This document shows, one piece after another, positions 33,161-41,517 of a DNA stretch of 64,000 nt (the first letter of the stretch is position 1; each line of letters opens with the position of its first letter). Location: the NCBI GenBank assembly GCA_036362985.1, contig JAYGXS010000001.1:51427954-51491953 (forward strand), read 5' to 3'. The notes below the pieces were generated by a model. It was not told the origin of the DNA, did no database searches, and saw nothing but the letters and a program-made list of their open reading frames with translations. This stretch comes from Ligula intestinalis. Taxonomy: Eukaryota; Platyhelminthes; Cestoda; Diphyllobothriidea; Diphyllobothriidae. The position numbers and the translations under genes are program-made.

Positions 33161-34048
33161 ATGTTTGAGAAACAGGTTGATTATAGCAGGAGCGGACGGG
33201 CAAGGAAACGAAAGTCTCCTGGTCCCGATTTCGTGGTGGACAACCTGCCGAGTTTCGACTGCGACTTGGGGCCTGCACCGCCTTCGCTTCGAAGCTGTTT
33301 GAACGAGGTTTTGTTAGGCACCCCTGCAGGTAACCTGAAAATTTTCCTTCAGTTGAAATATAACTTAGGTACGAGCTCGGCTTTGCCCTCACCAGCGCCG
33401 CCCACGTCCCAGCACATGGGCACTTCGGAGGGGCTGCTGGCCTGGATGACCAAGATCGACAACCGCCTCCGTAACATGGAGACACAAATGGCTATCATCC
33501 TCGCCAGGACGGATGCACTGCTTCAGAATCCGTCTGCTGCACCAATATCGATGCCGCCAGCCCGGACGGAGTGCCCGGTTCCGTCCCCGATTACCTCTGT
33601 GGAGGAATTCGAGACGTTTGAGGAGCTTCTGTTAGATGCAAATTATTGGCAGCAGGCGGTAGGACTTTTTGCTTTTTTAAGTAATTCCTTCTTTAGGTTG
33701 CCTTCCTGCGTACGCGGGAAGCGTGGAGGGCGCACGATCTCGTCAAAGACCTCATGCGACCCCTCTTCGACAGCCGCCTGCTCGCTAAATTTAATCTAAC
33801 GGGCGGCTACCAACGACAGAATTTCCGGCTCACGAAAGCATACGCCCTGCTTGCTGGTAAGCGTTTGATTCTTCCTTAATATTAGTCAACCCCTAGATGT
33901 GTATGGAAGGTGGGCGGAGGGCCGCCCAACACTGCCGACGGATTTCGAGGAGGCCGTCCGCTCCGTGCTAAAGTCGGCTGTTACGAAGCTTACTCGCTTA
34001 CAAAAACGGCATGACGGGAGTGCTGATCAGGACAGTTCCATGGAATAG
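33161..34048 (+). CDS. Three-exon gene, 269 aa, DUF4806-like C-terminal region
   Basis: Exons 33161-33658, 33697-33856 and 33897-34048 join in phase (498 + 160 + 152 nt) and end in TAG at 34046-34048. The introns are 38 and 40 nt, with GT-AG borders (GTAGGAC...CTTTAG; GTAAGCG...CCCTAG). The N-terminus is basic (RSGRARKRKSPGPD, a possible nuclear signal). The middle has a short amphipathic helix (WMTKIDNRLRNMETQMAIIL), then a Pro-rich linker. The C-terminal region, about residues 145-255, runs from TSVEEFETFEELLLDANYW through LVKDLMRPLFDSRLLAKFNL, TGGYQRQNF and EEAVRSVLKSAVTKL. Its pattern resembles DUF4806, a domain of unknown function in invertebrate proteins, often in repetitive loci. No stop or frameshift is present, unlike its neighbours. 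Confidence 0.65.
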
Positions 34049-34090
34049 TTGAAGCCTCCCTCCCTTGTACATAATTCCCGTATCTTTGTA

Positions 34091-34096
34091 AATAAA
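34091..34096 (+). promoter_or_regulatory. Polyadenylation signal AATAAA
   Basis: AATAAA lies 43 bp after the stop codon of the DUF4806-like gene, a fitting distance for 3' end formation. Confidence 0.55.
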
Positions 34097-34136
34097 TCCC
34101 CCTTGTTTATGGACTACGAATCACTTATTTCTTTGT

Positions 34137-34640
34137 CATGTGCTTGTGGGAGGGGAGGGACGTTCACGCGGGGAAGGGCTGTGCAGGTGAAGGGGGCGGG
34201 GCAGCATAACTCGTCGTGGCGGCCGGCCAGCTACGCTAAACACGCAGTTACCTGGGGGAGGGCAGCGCCAGTGGGTGAGGGGGAAGGACCATAGACGTAT
34301 GCATATGCCTAAAACTTGGTGGGGGGAGGTGTACGCGAGCGCAAAGGGAACCACTGCACATGCGTTGGGTGGGAAACACCGTACAAGCAAAAGCCTACAA
34401 TCAGCGCTCAAGTAGATGGTGCGTCCATGTAACCACTGGGCACGCCTATGCGTACACCCACAGGCGCGGACATTCATATTAAACCAATCAGCGCACACTA
34501 CAGTTAACGGCAAGGCAGACAGCGACATGAAATGGTGCGCGCGTACCAGTAACACGCGTACGCATGGACGGAGAAGCATTAATGATCAGCCAATCATGTG
34601 AAGCACAGATATGTTCACCTTTTACGGCTACTGCTGAAGC
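34137..34640. other. GC-rich right flank of the insert
   Basis: G-rich on the plus strand (GGGAGGGGAGGGACG near 34148), with scattered ACGCGTACG-like palindromic words. No coding region is supported. It may be a subterminal region of a DNA transposon. Confidence 0.35.
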
Positions 34641-34850
34641 GCATGACGCTAGCGAAATGCTACTAGGGAATATTGGAATAGATACATTGTTCTTAGTTTT
34701 TGTTTTTTATTTTTATTTTTAAGGATTGGAAAAGGAGGCAAGGCACAATTTTGCTTAAGCTTTGATTTTATCAGCGTTGGAAACCGTCGACTGGAAAGCT
34801 CCCAGCATTTGCCAGTTTTCTCCAAAATTTTCGGGAACTCTCCTGGACCG

Positions 34851-36581
34851 TTAGATCCCTTTTGGTCCGAATTGGACGTCAAAGAACTGGTTAGCAAAGT
34901 GTCCTATTTTATTCAGAAATACATGCGTCATGTCATTTGAGAAGAACTGCTTGGTCGTTCTTCTAAATTCGGCTAAACTGTGGCTTTTGCGAATATCGTT
35001 GGGTAGGGCATTCCATATGATCGCATATCTTATGGTGTAGAAATTTGATCGCTGGGCCGTCCTAGCTTTAGCGTTATGAATTGTATGCTGGTTGTTTCTA
35101 GTGGAACGGGAACCGTTTTGATTTGTTAACATATTATTGCTAAGGATGTTCTGATTATGTGTCACTTTAAATAGGAAAGTTAAACCACTTTGGAGTCGCC
35201 TTTGCCAGAGGGGTTTAAGACCATATCTATTGTACATTATTGAATAGGAGTCTCGGGCGTCATCGCGTTTACACAGACCTCTGGTAAACCTTCGCTGGAT
35301 TTTTTCTAGTTTCTGTCTGTCATCTGATGACATGGTACCGAAAAATATGGAGCAGTAATCTAGAATAGGTAGAACGTACATTTTGTAAAGTTTAGTCTTA
35401 AGTGTAATTAATGTGAAATTTTTACTTATGAAGCCACATAGTCGATTGGCTTTTGGTGTGATTTGTTTAACATGTGGGGATAAGTCAAGAGTATTAGAAT
35501 AGCTAAGGCCTAAATCTTTTAAAGATGTTAGCTCTTTTATTTCTTGACCACTAAACATTATGGGGGGAAGTTTTAGTGGTCCAAAAATCATGAGATGACA
35601 TTTTGTTGGTGAAAAGGGCATTTGCCACTGAACACTCCAGTCGTTTAGTTTTTGAAGGTCTAATTCAATTGTTCTATGCACACTACTTATCGAATTTTTG
35701 TTATAGGCATATGCGAGTTTTAAGTCATCTGCATATAAAAATGTTTTAGCAGATGTTGATATCGTGGATAACTCATGAATGTAAATGAGAAATAAGAGGG
35801 GACCTAGGATAGTGCCTTGAAAAACACCACTGCTTATATGAGCTGGTTCTGATACTATATTTCGAAGTTGTACTACTTGAAATCGGTTTTGAAGATAGGA
35901 TTTGAGGAAATCAAGGAGGGGGGGCCGAATCCCGTGACTCACTAGCTTCACGATCAGTCTTTTATGGGGAACTTTGTCAAAGGCCTTTTTTAGATCAAAG
36001 TAAATTGTAGCTACCGTGTTCCCATCATCTCGATTTCTGGAGATGAATTCCAAGAAAGTGAGATGGCAGGACTGACATGACTTTTTAGGTAAAAAGGCAT
36101 GTTGAGAGGGGGGTATGAGATTTACATTCGTCAGATGGTCTAACATTTGGTTATAAATAATTTTTTCTAAGATTTTTGCTAAAACCGATGTTCGGTGAAC
36201 ACCACGATAATTTTGGGCATTGGACTGATTTCCGTTTTTTTAAATTGGAGTGATACATGATTTTTTCCAGATTTCTGGATAAGTACCATTTGACTGCAGT
36301 AACGAGAAAAGGTAAGACAGAAGTATTGGGGCATATGTCATATGCCTCAGTATGCAAGGAGGGATTCTATCCGTTCCATATGATGTGGGATTGGACAGTT
36401 GGCGGATAGCTTTCTCTACAGTTTCTTCGTTAAACAATATCTCTTTTAATACTAGTGCCATCATTTCTGTTGGTTGGGGGATTGGTTCTTCCTCGACTGA
36501 ATAGTTGGTTGAGAAATACTCGTTGAAAAGATTTGCTATTTGGTTGTCATTTGTTATTACTATTCCTTGGTCATCAAGCAT
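34851..36581 (-). pseudogene. Element F reverse transcriptase, one stop codon
   Basis: One frame from 36581 to the natural stop at 34851-34853 is interrupted only by TAA at 36240-36242. The uninterrupted C-terminal part (36146-34851) is 431 codons. Motifs: NPTSYGTDRIPPCILRHM, NAQNYRGVHRTSVLAKILEK, HAFLPKKSCQSCHLTFL, TIYFDLKKAFDKVPHKRL, SGVFQGTILGPLLFLIYIHE, the intact catalytic box YADD in FLYADDLKLA, WQMPFSPTKC and KMYVLPILDYCSIFFGTM. The C-terminus ends FGPKGI, like family C (KGPPGI). It belongs to the same CR1/Jockey-like group as C and D but to a separate family. Confidence 0.85.
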
Positions 36582-37075
36582 GATTTGGGGGCCTTGTTTT
36601 TGATGATTATTTATTTGTTTCCTAAAGATTTGGGCTGTCCCTTCTGGGGACTCGATTGCCCGATGTTCTGCTACTATCGTCTTATTTGTTTCAATGTTCT
36701 GGGCTAACTCGTGAATCTCTGTAATGCGTCTGAGCGTAGATAGATAACTAATACATGGGTCGTGGAGTTGTTTTTAAAGTTTTTTAGCCGTTTGGAACGG
36801 AAGTTTGGGATTAGTGATTTCTAACATGGGGATCTCTCGTCAATTAGGGTATCTCGAATTAAATTAAGGGTGGCATATAATATGTTTACAGCTTCTAGAG
36901 GGGATGCTGTTAGGAGGAAAGAGCTCCAATCCAATGACCTAATGTAGTTATTCATAGATTCAATGTCAAGATTTTTGGGGTTTATAGAAGTGTAACTAGG
37001 ATCAGGTCTTATTTTAATGTTAAGAGGGAGCACTGCTATTATTGTCTTATGATCACTATCAAAGGTTAAGCTGTC
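36582..37075 (-). pseudogene. Element F endonuclease end and linker
   Basis: The minus strand reads NINDSLTFDSDHKTIIAVLP just inside the 5' junction, which is the end of the endonuclease with its catalytic SDH, then a helical linker (ISYLSTLRRITEIHELAQNI). A frameshift near 36825 and TAA near 36773 break it. The element is 5'-truncated here. Confidence 0.75.
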
Positions 37076-37081
37076 GTTTAT

Positions 37082-37655
37082 ATTGCATAACTTTTTCCTC
37101 CCAGAAATGAAGTTAAAACTATACCGCATGTTTGTTCTTCCTATACTAGAATACTGCTGCCCGCTTTTTGGCCTCATGATCCAGCATGACCGTAGTAAGA
37201 TTGAAAAGGTTCAGTGAGTTTTCACTCATAAAATATTTTCTGTTTCTGGGTCTGGTATGTGTTATACAGATAGATGTCAATTAGCAAACATTAAATTTCT
37301 TTGGATAAGAAGACTCGAAGCTGGTCTATGCTTTCTGTTTCGCGTTAACAATAGTCCTAATCTCCCACAAATTAACGCTCTCCTTCCAGTAGACCGACCT
37401 TACGCCACTCGTAACTCTTCCATGATAATTTTACCACCTCGTAGCTCCACATCTAACCGTTCTCGTTTTTATACCTCCAAATATGCTTTTATTTGGAACA
37501 ACCTTCCTCTCGATATTAGACTGTCTTCTACACTGTCGATTTTTAAAGGCAAATTATATAAGCATTTAAATTTAGAGGAAATAAAGTCGTTACTGTCTGT
37601 TTCCTTTCCAAACACGCAAGTTTTAGATTTTGAAAAGGGTCCTCCTGACATTTAA
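37082..37655 (+). pseudogene. Family C reverse transcriptase, C-terminal half
   Basis: Continues the polymerase interrupted at 30923: HNFFLPEMKLKLYRMFVLPI, LEYCCPLFGLM, TGA at about 37215 in place of Arg in VQRVFT, then CQLANIKFLWIRRLEAGLCF and the terminal KGPPDI with stop at 37653-37655. It differs from copy 1 by scattered substitutions only. Confidence 0.85.
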
Positions 37656-38115
37656 AGCTCTTCCCAGGATACTTAAATGGTTTCTAAATATGTTAGAATT
37701 TCCCTCTGCAGAGTCAAGCATCACTTCCAAGGGCTGTGAATTCTTCTCCGTTTTTGCAACCTTCGCTGTGGTCTTCGAGATTGGCTCTGGAATCTGGTGG
37801 GTCGCAACTCGATGATGTTGCCTTGACTTCTACTGCCTTCTCCTGCCTTCCGGATGACCCCTTCTTAACTCAATGATATATTATTTTTTCCCATGCCCAT
37901 AAACGTCCCGAACCCTCAACATCAGGTCCCAAACGAACCACATCAAACCCGGCCCGCTGAACTCATCCACCGATCTAGGAGTTTTTTTACTCCCGATGAC
38001 AATTATTTTATAAGAGTTCACTGCTTATCATCATTATTTTTATTTTCACGATAGCACTAAGTTTGTAACGACAAGGCCCCTTGGGCCTTAAATATACAAA
38101 TTATTAATATTATAT
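37656..38115 (+). repeat. Family C 3' UTR and tail, copy 2
   Basis: Matches 23942-24452 with a small deletion near 37950. It ends with CACTAAGTTTGTAACGAC, the hairpin AAGGCCCcttGGGCCTT and an ATT/AAT tail ending near 38115. Confidence 0.8.
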
Positions 38116-38429
38116 CTGACAAATACAAATTGCACTGGCCGAGAAATGCTAAAATTTGCCTTAAATTCAGTTCTTTGTAAGTAGCCGCAGGAAGCACCTT
38201 AGGCGCGAACCTCATTGCATCATGCAGCTCGCTGATAATGAGAACAATGCCGCTGGTTACCTCCAGGAAAACTGTATGGCCAGGTGAAAGACAAAGAAGG
38301 TAAGTTAAAGCAGAATTTTTAAAAGCTCTCCTTGGCTGGGGAACCCTGCAAAAATAGTAGTTTATGCAGCTTACAACGTGTTGCAAGCTGTGCTTACGAA
38401 GATTGTTACAGAAATTCAACAGTGCTTAA
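38116..38429. other. No gene seen
   Basis: Single-copy-looking sequence between the C element tail and the Merlin-like relic. No coding region supported. Confidence 0.35.
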
Positions 38430-38756
38430 ACTGTTGACTTGCTGACAAAAGCCTTTTTTATCTGTTTACGCCCCGACACTCGCAGTGCACGATCTGTCGG
38501 GCTATCCCAACCAACGCAATACGAAGAGCTAGTGAAAACTCTTAATTCAAACGATGTGGTTTCGTACTGTCAACAGAAAGGACTGCTGCCCTCTCGTCGT
38601 CGGTCCGATTGCGCAAACGAAATAGTCCAAAGAAAGCTTGCGCGGGACGGCGACAGTTCCGCTTTCCGTCGCGGAAAATGCCGCAGGAAAAAATATATAA
38701 GGCGGATGAGGCAGAAGGTAAGGGCAATCTTGTCACTAATGGCATGTGTTATTTAG
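38430..38756 (+). pseudogene. Merlin/ISXO2-like transposase N-terminal relic
   Basis: The frame reads YEELVKTLNSNDVVSYCQQK, GLLPSRRRSDC, then DGDSSAFRRGKCRRKKYIRR. Merlin (IS1016/ISXO2-like) transposases start with a helix, a GLL...C..C zinc-binding region and a DG..WRC..CR.K.SIR block, which this matches in order; Merlin elements are known from schistosomes. The first Cys pair is incomplete, the conserved Trp and Cys of WRC are lost and the DDE part is absent. A GTAAGG at 38717-38722 could be a splice donor. Assignment is by pattern only. Confidence 0.4.
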
Positions 38757-39150
38757 AGGAGAACCGTGATGCGTGTGAGCCGGGGTATACAAGCGTGCTT
38801 CAAATTGCGGTTTAAATTTCTCGTCCTTCGTGGGAAATGTTATTTTCGGGATTTCGGTTCACCTAGCCCTCTGGCAGACTTTTGTTGTTAGCTATTGGAT
38901 TCACTTTCGCAATAACTCCAGCCTCAGAAGACACGACACGACATTAGTCAAAACGAGCATCATCTCCGTCACTGCCTTCTGTCAACAATTCTCCCGGATT
39001 TAGCTCTCTACGAACGGCTGAGTCGTTTCAATAACCTTTTTCATACACTTGAACGCTTTATACATATTGAACAGAGCTTTAATATCGTTTATAGTCAGTC
39101 TGACCTATTATGGGAGACAAAAATGAACGTGTAGATCAGCTTGTAAAAGT
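38757..39150. other. No gene seen
   Basis: No supported feature between the Merlin-like relic and the tRNA-like segment. Confidence 0.35.
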
Positions 39151-39151
39151 G

Positions 39152-39226
39152 GCGGCGCAAGAGGGACTCGAACCCAAAACCTGTAGTCGTCGGTATCAAT
39201 CGTTACCACCACACCATCGGCGTCGA
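39152..39226 (-). other. Degenerate tRNA-like segment
   Basis: On the minus strand the order is D-arm-like TGGTGTGGTGGTAACGAT, an anticodon-arm-like GACTACAGG and a T-loop GGGTTCGAGTCCC. The T stem has only three good pairs and the acceptor ends pair poorly, so it is at best a tRNA pseudogene or the head of a tRNA-derived SINE. A second T-loop word, GGTTCGAATCC, occurs on the same strand near 39615-39625. Confidence 0.3.
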
Positions 39227-39515
39227 CTGTAGACTCTAATTTAATTTGGTTTAAAACCCCTAGTCGTAATTTCGAGGACAGAAGTCGCAAGATTGATGCG
39301 ACGAAATCACCCCCCGCTAAAAGGGCTAAAAGTCTCTCGAGTTCAGTAGACTCAATTTAAGAACACCAAGTTGAGCGTCTAATCAACTCCACCACGAAGA
39401 CACAGGATGACAGTAATCAACATCGGTTATTAACAGTCAAAAAGAAATCTACTTTACTATTTGATTCATTAACGGTCTGTTGTGAAAAGATGGTGACAGA
39501 AAAAATTGAAACTAT

Positions 39516-40735
39516 GTGCGATACAGCTTTGGAAGACGGGAAGGAATGTTCGCCAGTGCCTGCATTCGAAATCCCGACATCATCGCAACAAGGAAAAAAG
39601 TCACATCACCGCTCGGATTCGAACCCTGGACCCCCCGCGAAGAAGTCGAGCACATACCTCTCTTCGACATCACGGGACGCTGCGATACTTTTCAAATTTT
39701 GTTACTAACTACAGAAACTCGATCTAGAAGTTCTTTGAAATCGCCTCCTACCAAGCGAACTAAAAGTCGTAAAAGTTTAAGGGATGAAACTCATGAAGAT
39801 GAAGCCTCCGTATCATATTTTACCCTTTTGAACAAATTTACAAACCTTGAGAAGGTGGTTAATAGTCTTAGAGTGGAGATGGAGGAGCTGAAAATTTTTT
39901 CTCGATTTCTCCCTCGTGAGAAGAAATCGCGATGCGTGAACTTGAGCGAGGAAGCTTAACGTACGGAGAAGCAAAATCCCTCGCCGAAGTGTCTACGCAC
40001 AAAAATGATCCGGCAGCCAGGGTGCTTGACAGAGTTGGTAGTCTGCCATGGACAAGGGAAACGGTTAACCCACTGGCTTCCCAGAGAACGAAGCGCTCTC
40101 GGGCTCCCAATTAAAGCCAACCGAGCCCAAGTGCTAATATAAGTTGGCCGAGCTTGAGCACGAGCCAAACGAAAAGGGCACCTTCGCAGGCCAAAACGAA
40201 CAGGAGCGCTGAACCTCGAATCGAATCTGTCCTAACAAAACCTAGAGAAGCAGAAGGGGACGACAGTCGGAAGGTGACTACAACTCGTATAAACTGCATA
40301 GTCATAAAAGGCATGACAGAAGGTACTTTCGATACCCCGAAATCAAGATATGAAGAGGACAGGAAGTTATTTAAAGAATATCTGAAATTCCTCCTAAAGG
40401 GTGAGGAGAAAGTCGAAGTTCTAAAGGCATTCCGAATGGGCCGTATAACAGAATCAAAAGATGAACAACGCCAAACAAGACCGTTGAAGGTTGTCCTGAA
40501 GAGTGAGGCTGAGGTCCAGCTATTGTTAAGCAGAATTCAATACTTAGATACTCACACCTGACGGTGTTTTCAGCGGGATTTTTCCCCCGCGGAGCGGGAG
40601 AAATGGATATTGCTAAAATTAGAACTCCACAGGAGATGCGAACTCGGCGAGAGAAATCTTCGAATTCTGAACGGGGAGATCGCCCATGTCCCGAGTTCAC
40701 TCCTCTGGAGAAAGCCGATAACACTAACAGCCTAG
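39516..40735 (+). pseudogene. Element E ORF1 (coiled coil and RRM-like)
   Basis: The N-terminal part has a coiled-coil-like stretch, LLNKFTNLEKVVNSLRVEME (about 39830-39890). After a frame change near 39930 one frame runs to 40735, broken by TAA at 40112-40114 and TGA at 40559-40561. It holds the RRM-like core NCIVIKGMTEGTFD, FKEYLKFLLKGEEKVEVL, FRMGR and TRPLKVVLKSEAEVQLLLSR, then the basic end FQRDFSPAEREKWILLKLEL. The role would be RNA binding and chaperoning in the ribonucleoprotein. Confidence 0.65.
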
Positions 40736-41517
40736 TCGGGATGGACAACAGTCCGTCTCCATCAGCACTGGCAGCTCCCTGCATGCAATCTCACGCAAGA
40801 GGCAACCGCCTGCATAAAGTTGTGACTAAGTCTGAATTGAGTTTTCTTTACACTAATGCCCAAAGTCTTCCCTCAAAAATTGATGAACTCAAGGCAGTAC
40901 TTTTGGAGCGGAAACCTGATGTAGTTGCCATAGCGGAAACATGGCTAACAATAGAAATCGCAGATTCGGAGATTTCGATTCCAGCATACCAGCTTTTCCG
41001 CAAAGACCGCCAAAACCGACAAGGAGGTGGGGTGGTCGTGTATGTCAGAACTGAAATCTCTGTTGTAGAAAGAGAACACACTGTAGCCCTGGAGTATGAG
41101 TCCGTCTGGTTAAAGATCAAGAAGGCAAATTCACAGAACCTTGAATTCCTGGCCGTTTACCGGCCACCAAAAATTCTGAGTGGAGCCCAGGACTCGCTCC
41201 TTGGTCTGGTGAAAGAAGCCGCTAGCCACCAGGAGGTTCTCATCGTTGGTGACTTCAACGCCCCTGCAATTGAATGGAACAACCTAACAGTGGAGGCGGC
41301 GTCGACTTCCTTTAGTTCCAAATTAATGGATCTCAAGCTTGAACTATCTCTAGTTCAGAACGTTAGGGGCATAAACAGATTTCGAGAAAACCAGCGGGCT
41401 ACTTGTTTGGATCTTATTTTCACGACGTATTCATCCTACATAGATGAAGTGCATTCAAGTGCTCCGCTTGGTAAGAGTGACCATACGACGCTCACTCACT
41501 CCATACTCAACGGCTGA
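40564..41517 (+). CDS. Element E ORF2 N-terminal part: intact endonuclease domain
   Basis: A 317-codon open frame starting at ATG 40612 or at an upstream codon, ending in TGA 41515-41517. It contains every apurinic-type endonuclease block: SFLYTNAQSLPSKIDELKA (Asn), VVAIAETWL (Glu), FRKDRQNRQGGGVVVYVR, AVYRPP, LIVGDFNAPAIEWN (Asp and Asn), CLDLIFTT and GKSDHTTLTH (Asp-His). The domain is intact, but in the element it would be fused to the polymerase downstream, from which it is separated by a stop and a frameshift. It overlaps ORF1 by about 170 bp in another frame. Confidence 0.8.
   Translation: MFSAGFFPRGAGEMDIAKIRTPQEMRTRREKSSNSERGDRPCPEFTPLEKADNTNSLVGMDNSPSPSALAAPCMQSHARGNRLHKVVTKSELSFLYTNAQSLPSKIDELKAVLLERKPDVVAIAETWLTIEIADSEISIPAYQLFRKDRQNRQGGGVVVYVRTEISVVEREHTVALEYESVWLKIKKANSQNLEFLAVYRPPKILSGAQDSLLGLVKEAASHQEVLIVGDFNAPAIEWNNLTVEAASTSFSSKLMDLKLELSLVQNVRGINRFRENQRATCLDLIFTTYSSYIDEVHSSAPLGKSDHTTLTHSILNG

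Larger units (their letters stand above)
31100..34640 (+). mobile_element. Insert in element F carrying small intron-containing genes; candidate DNA transposon
   Basis: The insert lacks any retroelement protein. Its flanks are GC-rich with strand asymmetry, C-rich on the left (31640-31940) and G-rich on the right (34140-34390). It contains a two-exon frame (32242-32618) and a three-exon gene (33161-34048), both plus strand. TCGCTAGCG at 31593-31601 occurs inverted at 34647-34655 and could mark the ends, but the core is itself palindromic, so this is weak. The limits are approximate. Confidence 0.4.
30930..37075 (-). mobile_element. Element F: minus-strand non-LTR element inserted in C, itself interrupted
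   Basis: Reads from 37075 down. It begins within the endonuclease (5'-truncated), continues through a linker and a nearly intact polymerase (to 34851), and ends at 30930 with a 3' tail whose hairpin and GGCGCC block resemble family A. Between about 31100 and 34640 lies unrelated sequence with intron-containing genes. The outer ends share GTTTAT, a candidate 6-bp target duplication. That tail and polymerase belong to one element is inferred from the shared strand and the single target site. Confidence 0.65.
27990..38115 (+). mobile_element. Family C non-LTR element, copy 2, split by element F
   Basis: Left half: ORF1 (27990-29291), endonuclease (29336-29954), gap, polymerase (30415-30923). 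Right half: polymerase C-terminus (37082-37655) and 3' UTR with hairpin and ATT tail (to 38115). The left half stops inside the codons after SAKAAQI and the right half starts with HNFFLPEMKLKLYR, which are adjacent in copy 1. A 6-bp GTTTAT is present at both junctions (30924-30929, 37076-37081). Confidence 0.8.

Noticed and set aside
34136..34579. A 147-codon minus-strand frame in the GC-rich flank
   Set aside because: Composition is that of a GC-rich non-coding flank (Cys/Arg/Pro/His-rich), with no conserved pattern.
39490..39727. Three overlapping plus-strand frames near the start of element E as separate genes
   Set aside because: They are alternative frames over the same region; only the one continuing into the coiled-coil part of ORF1 fits the element.
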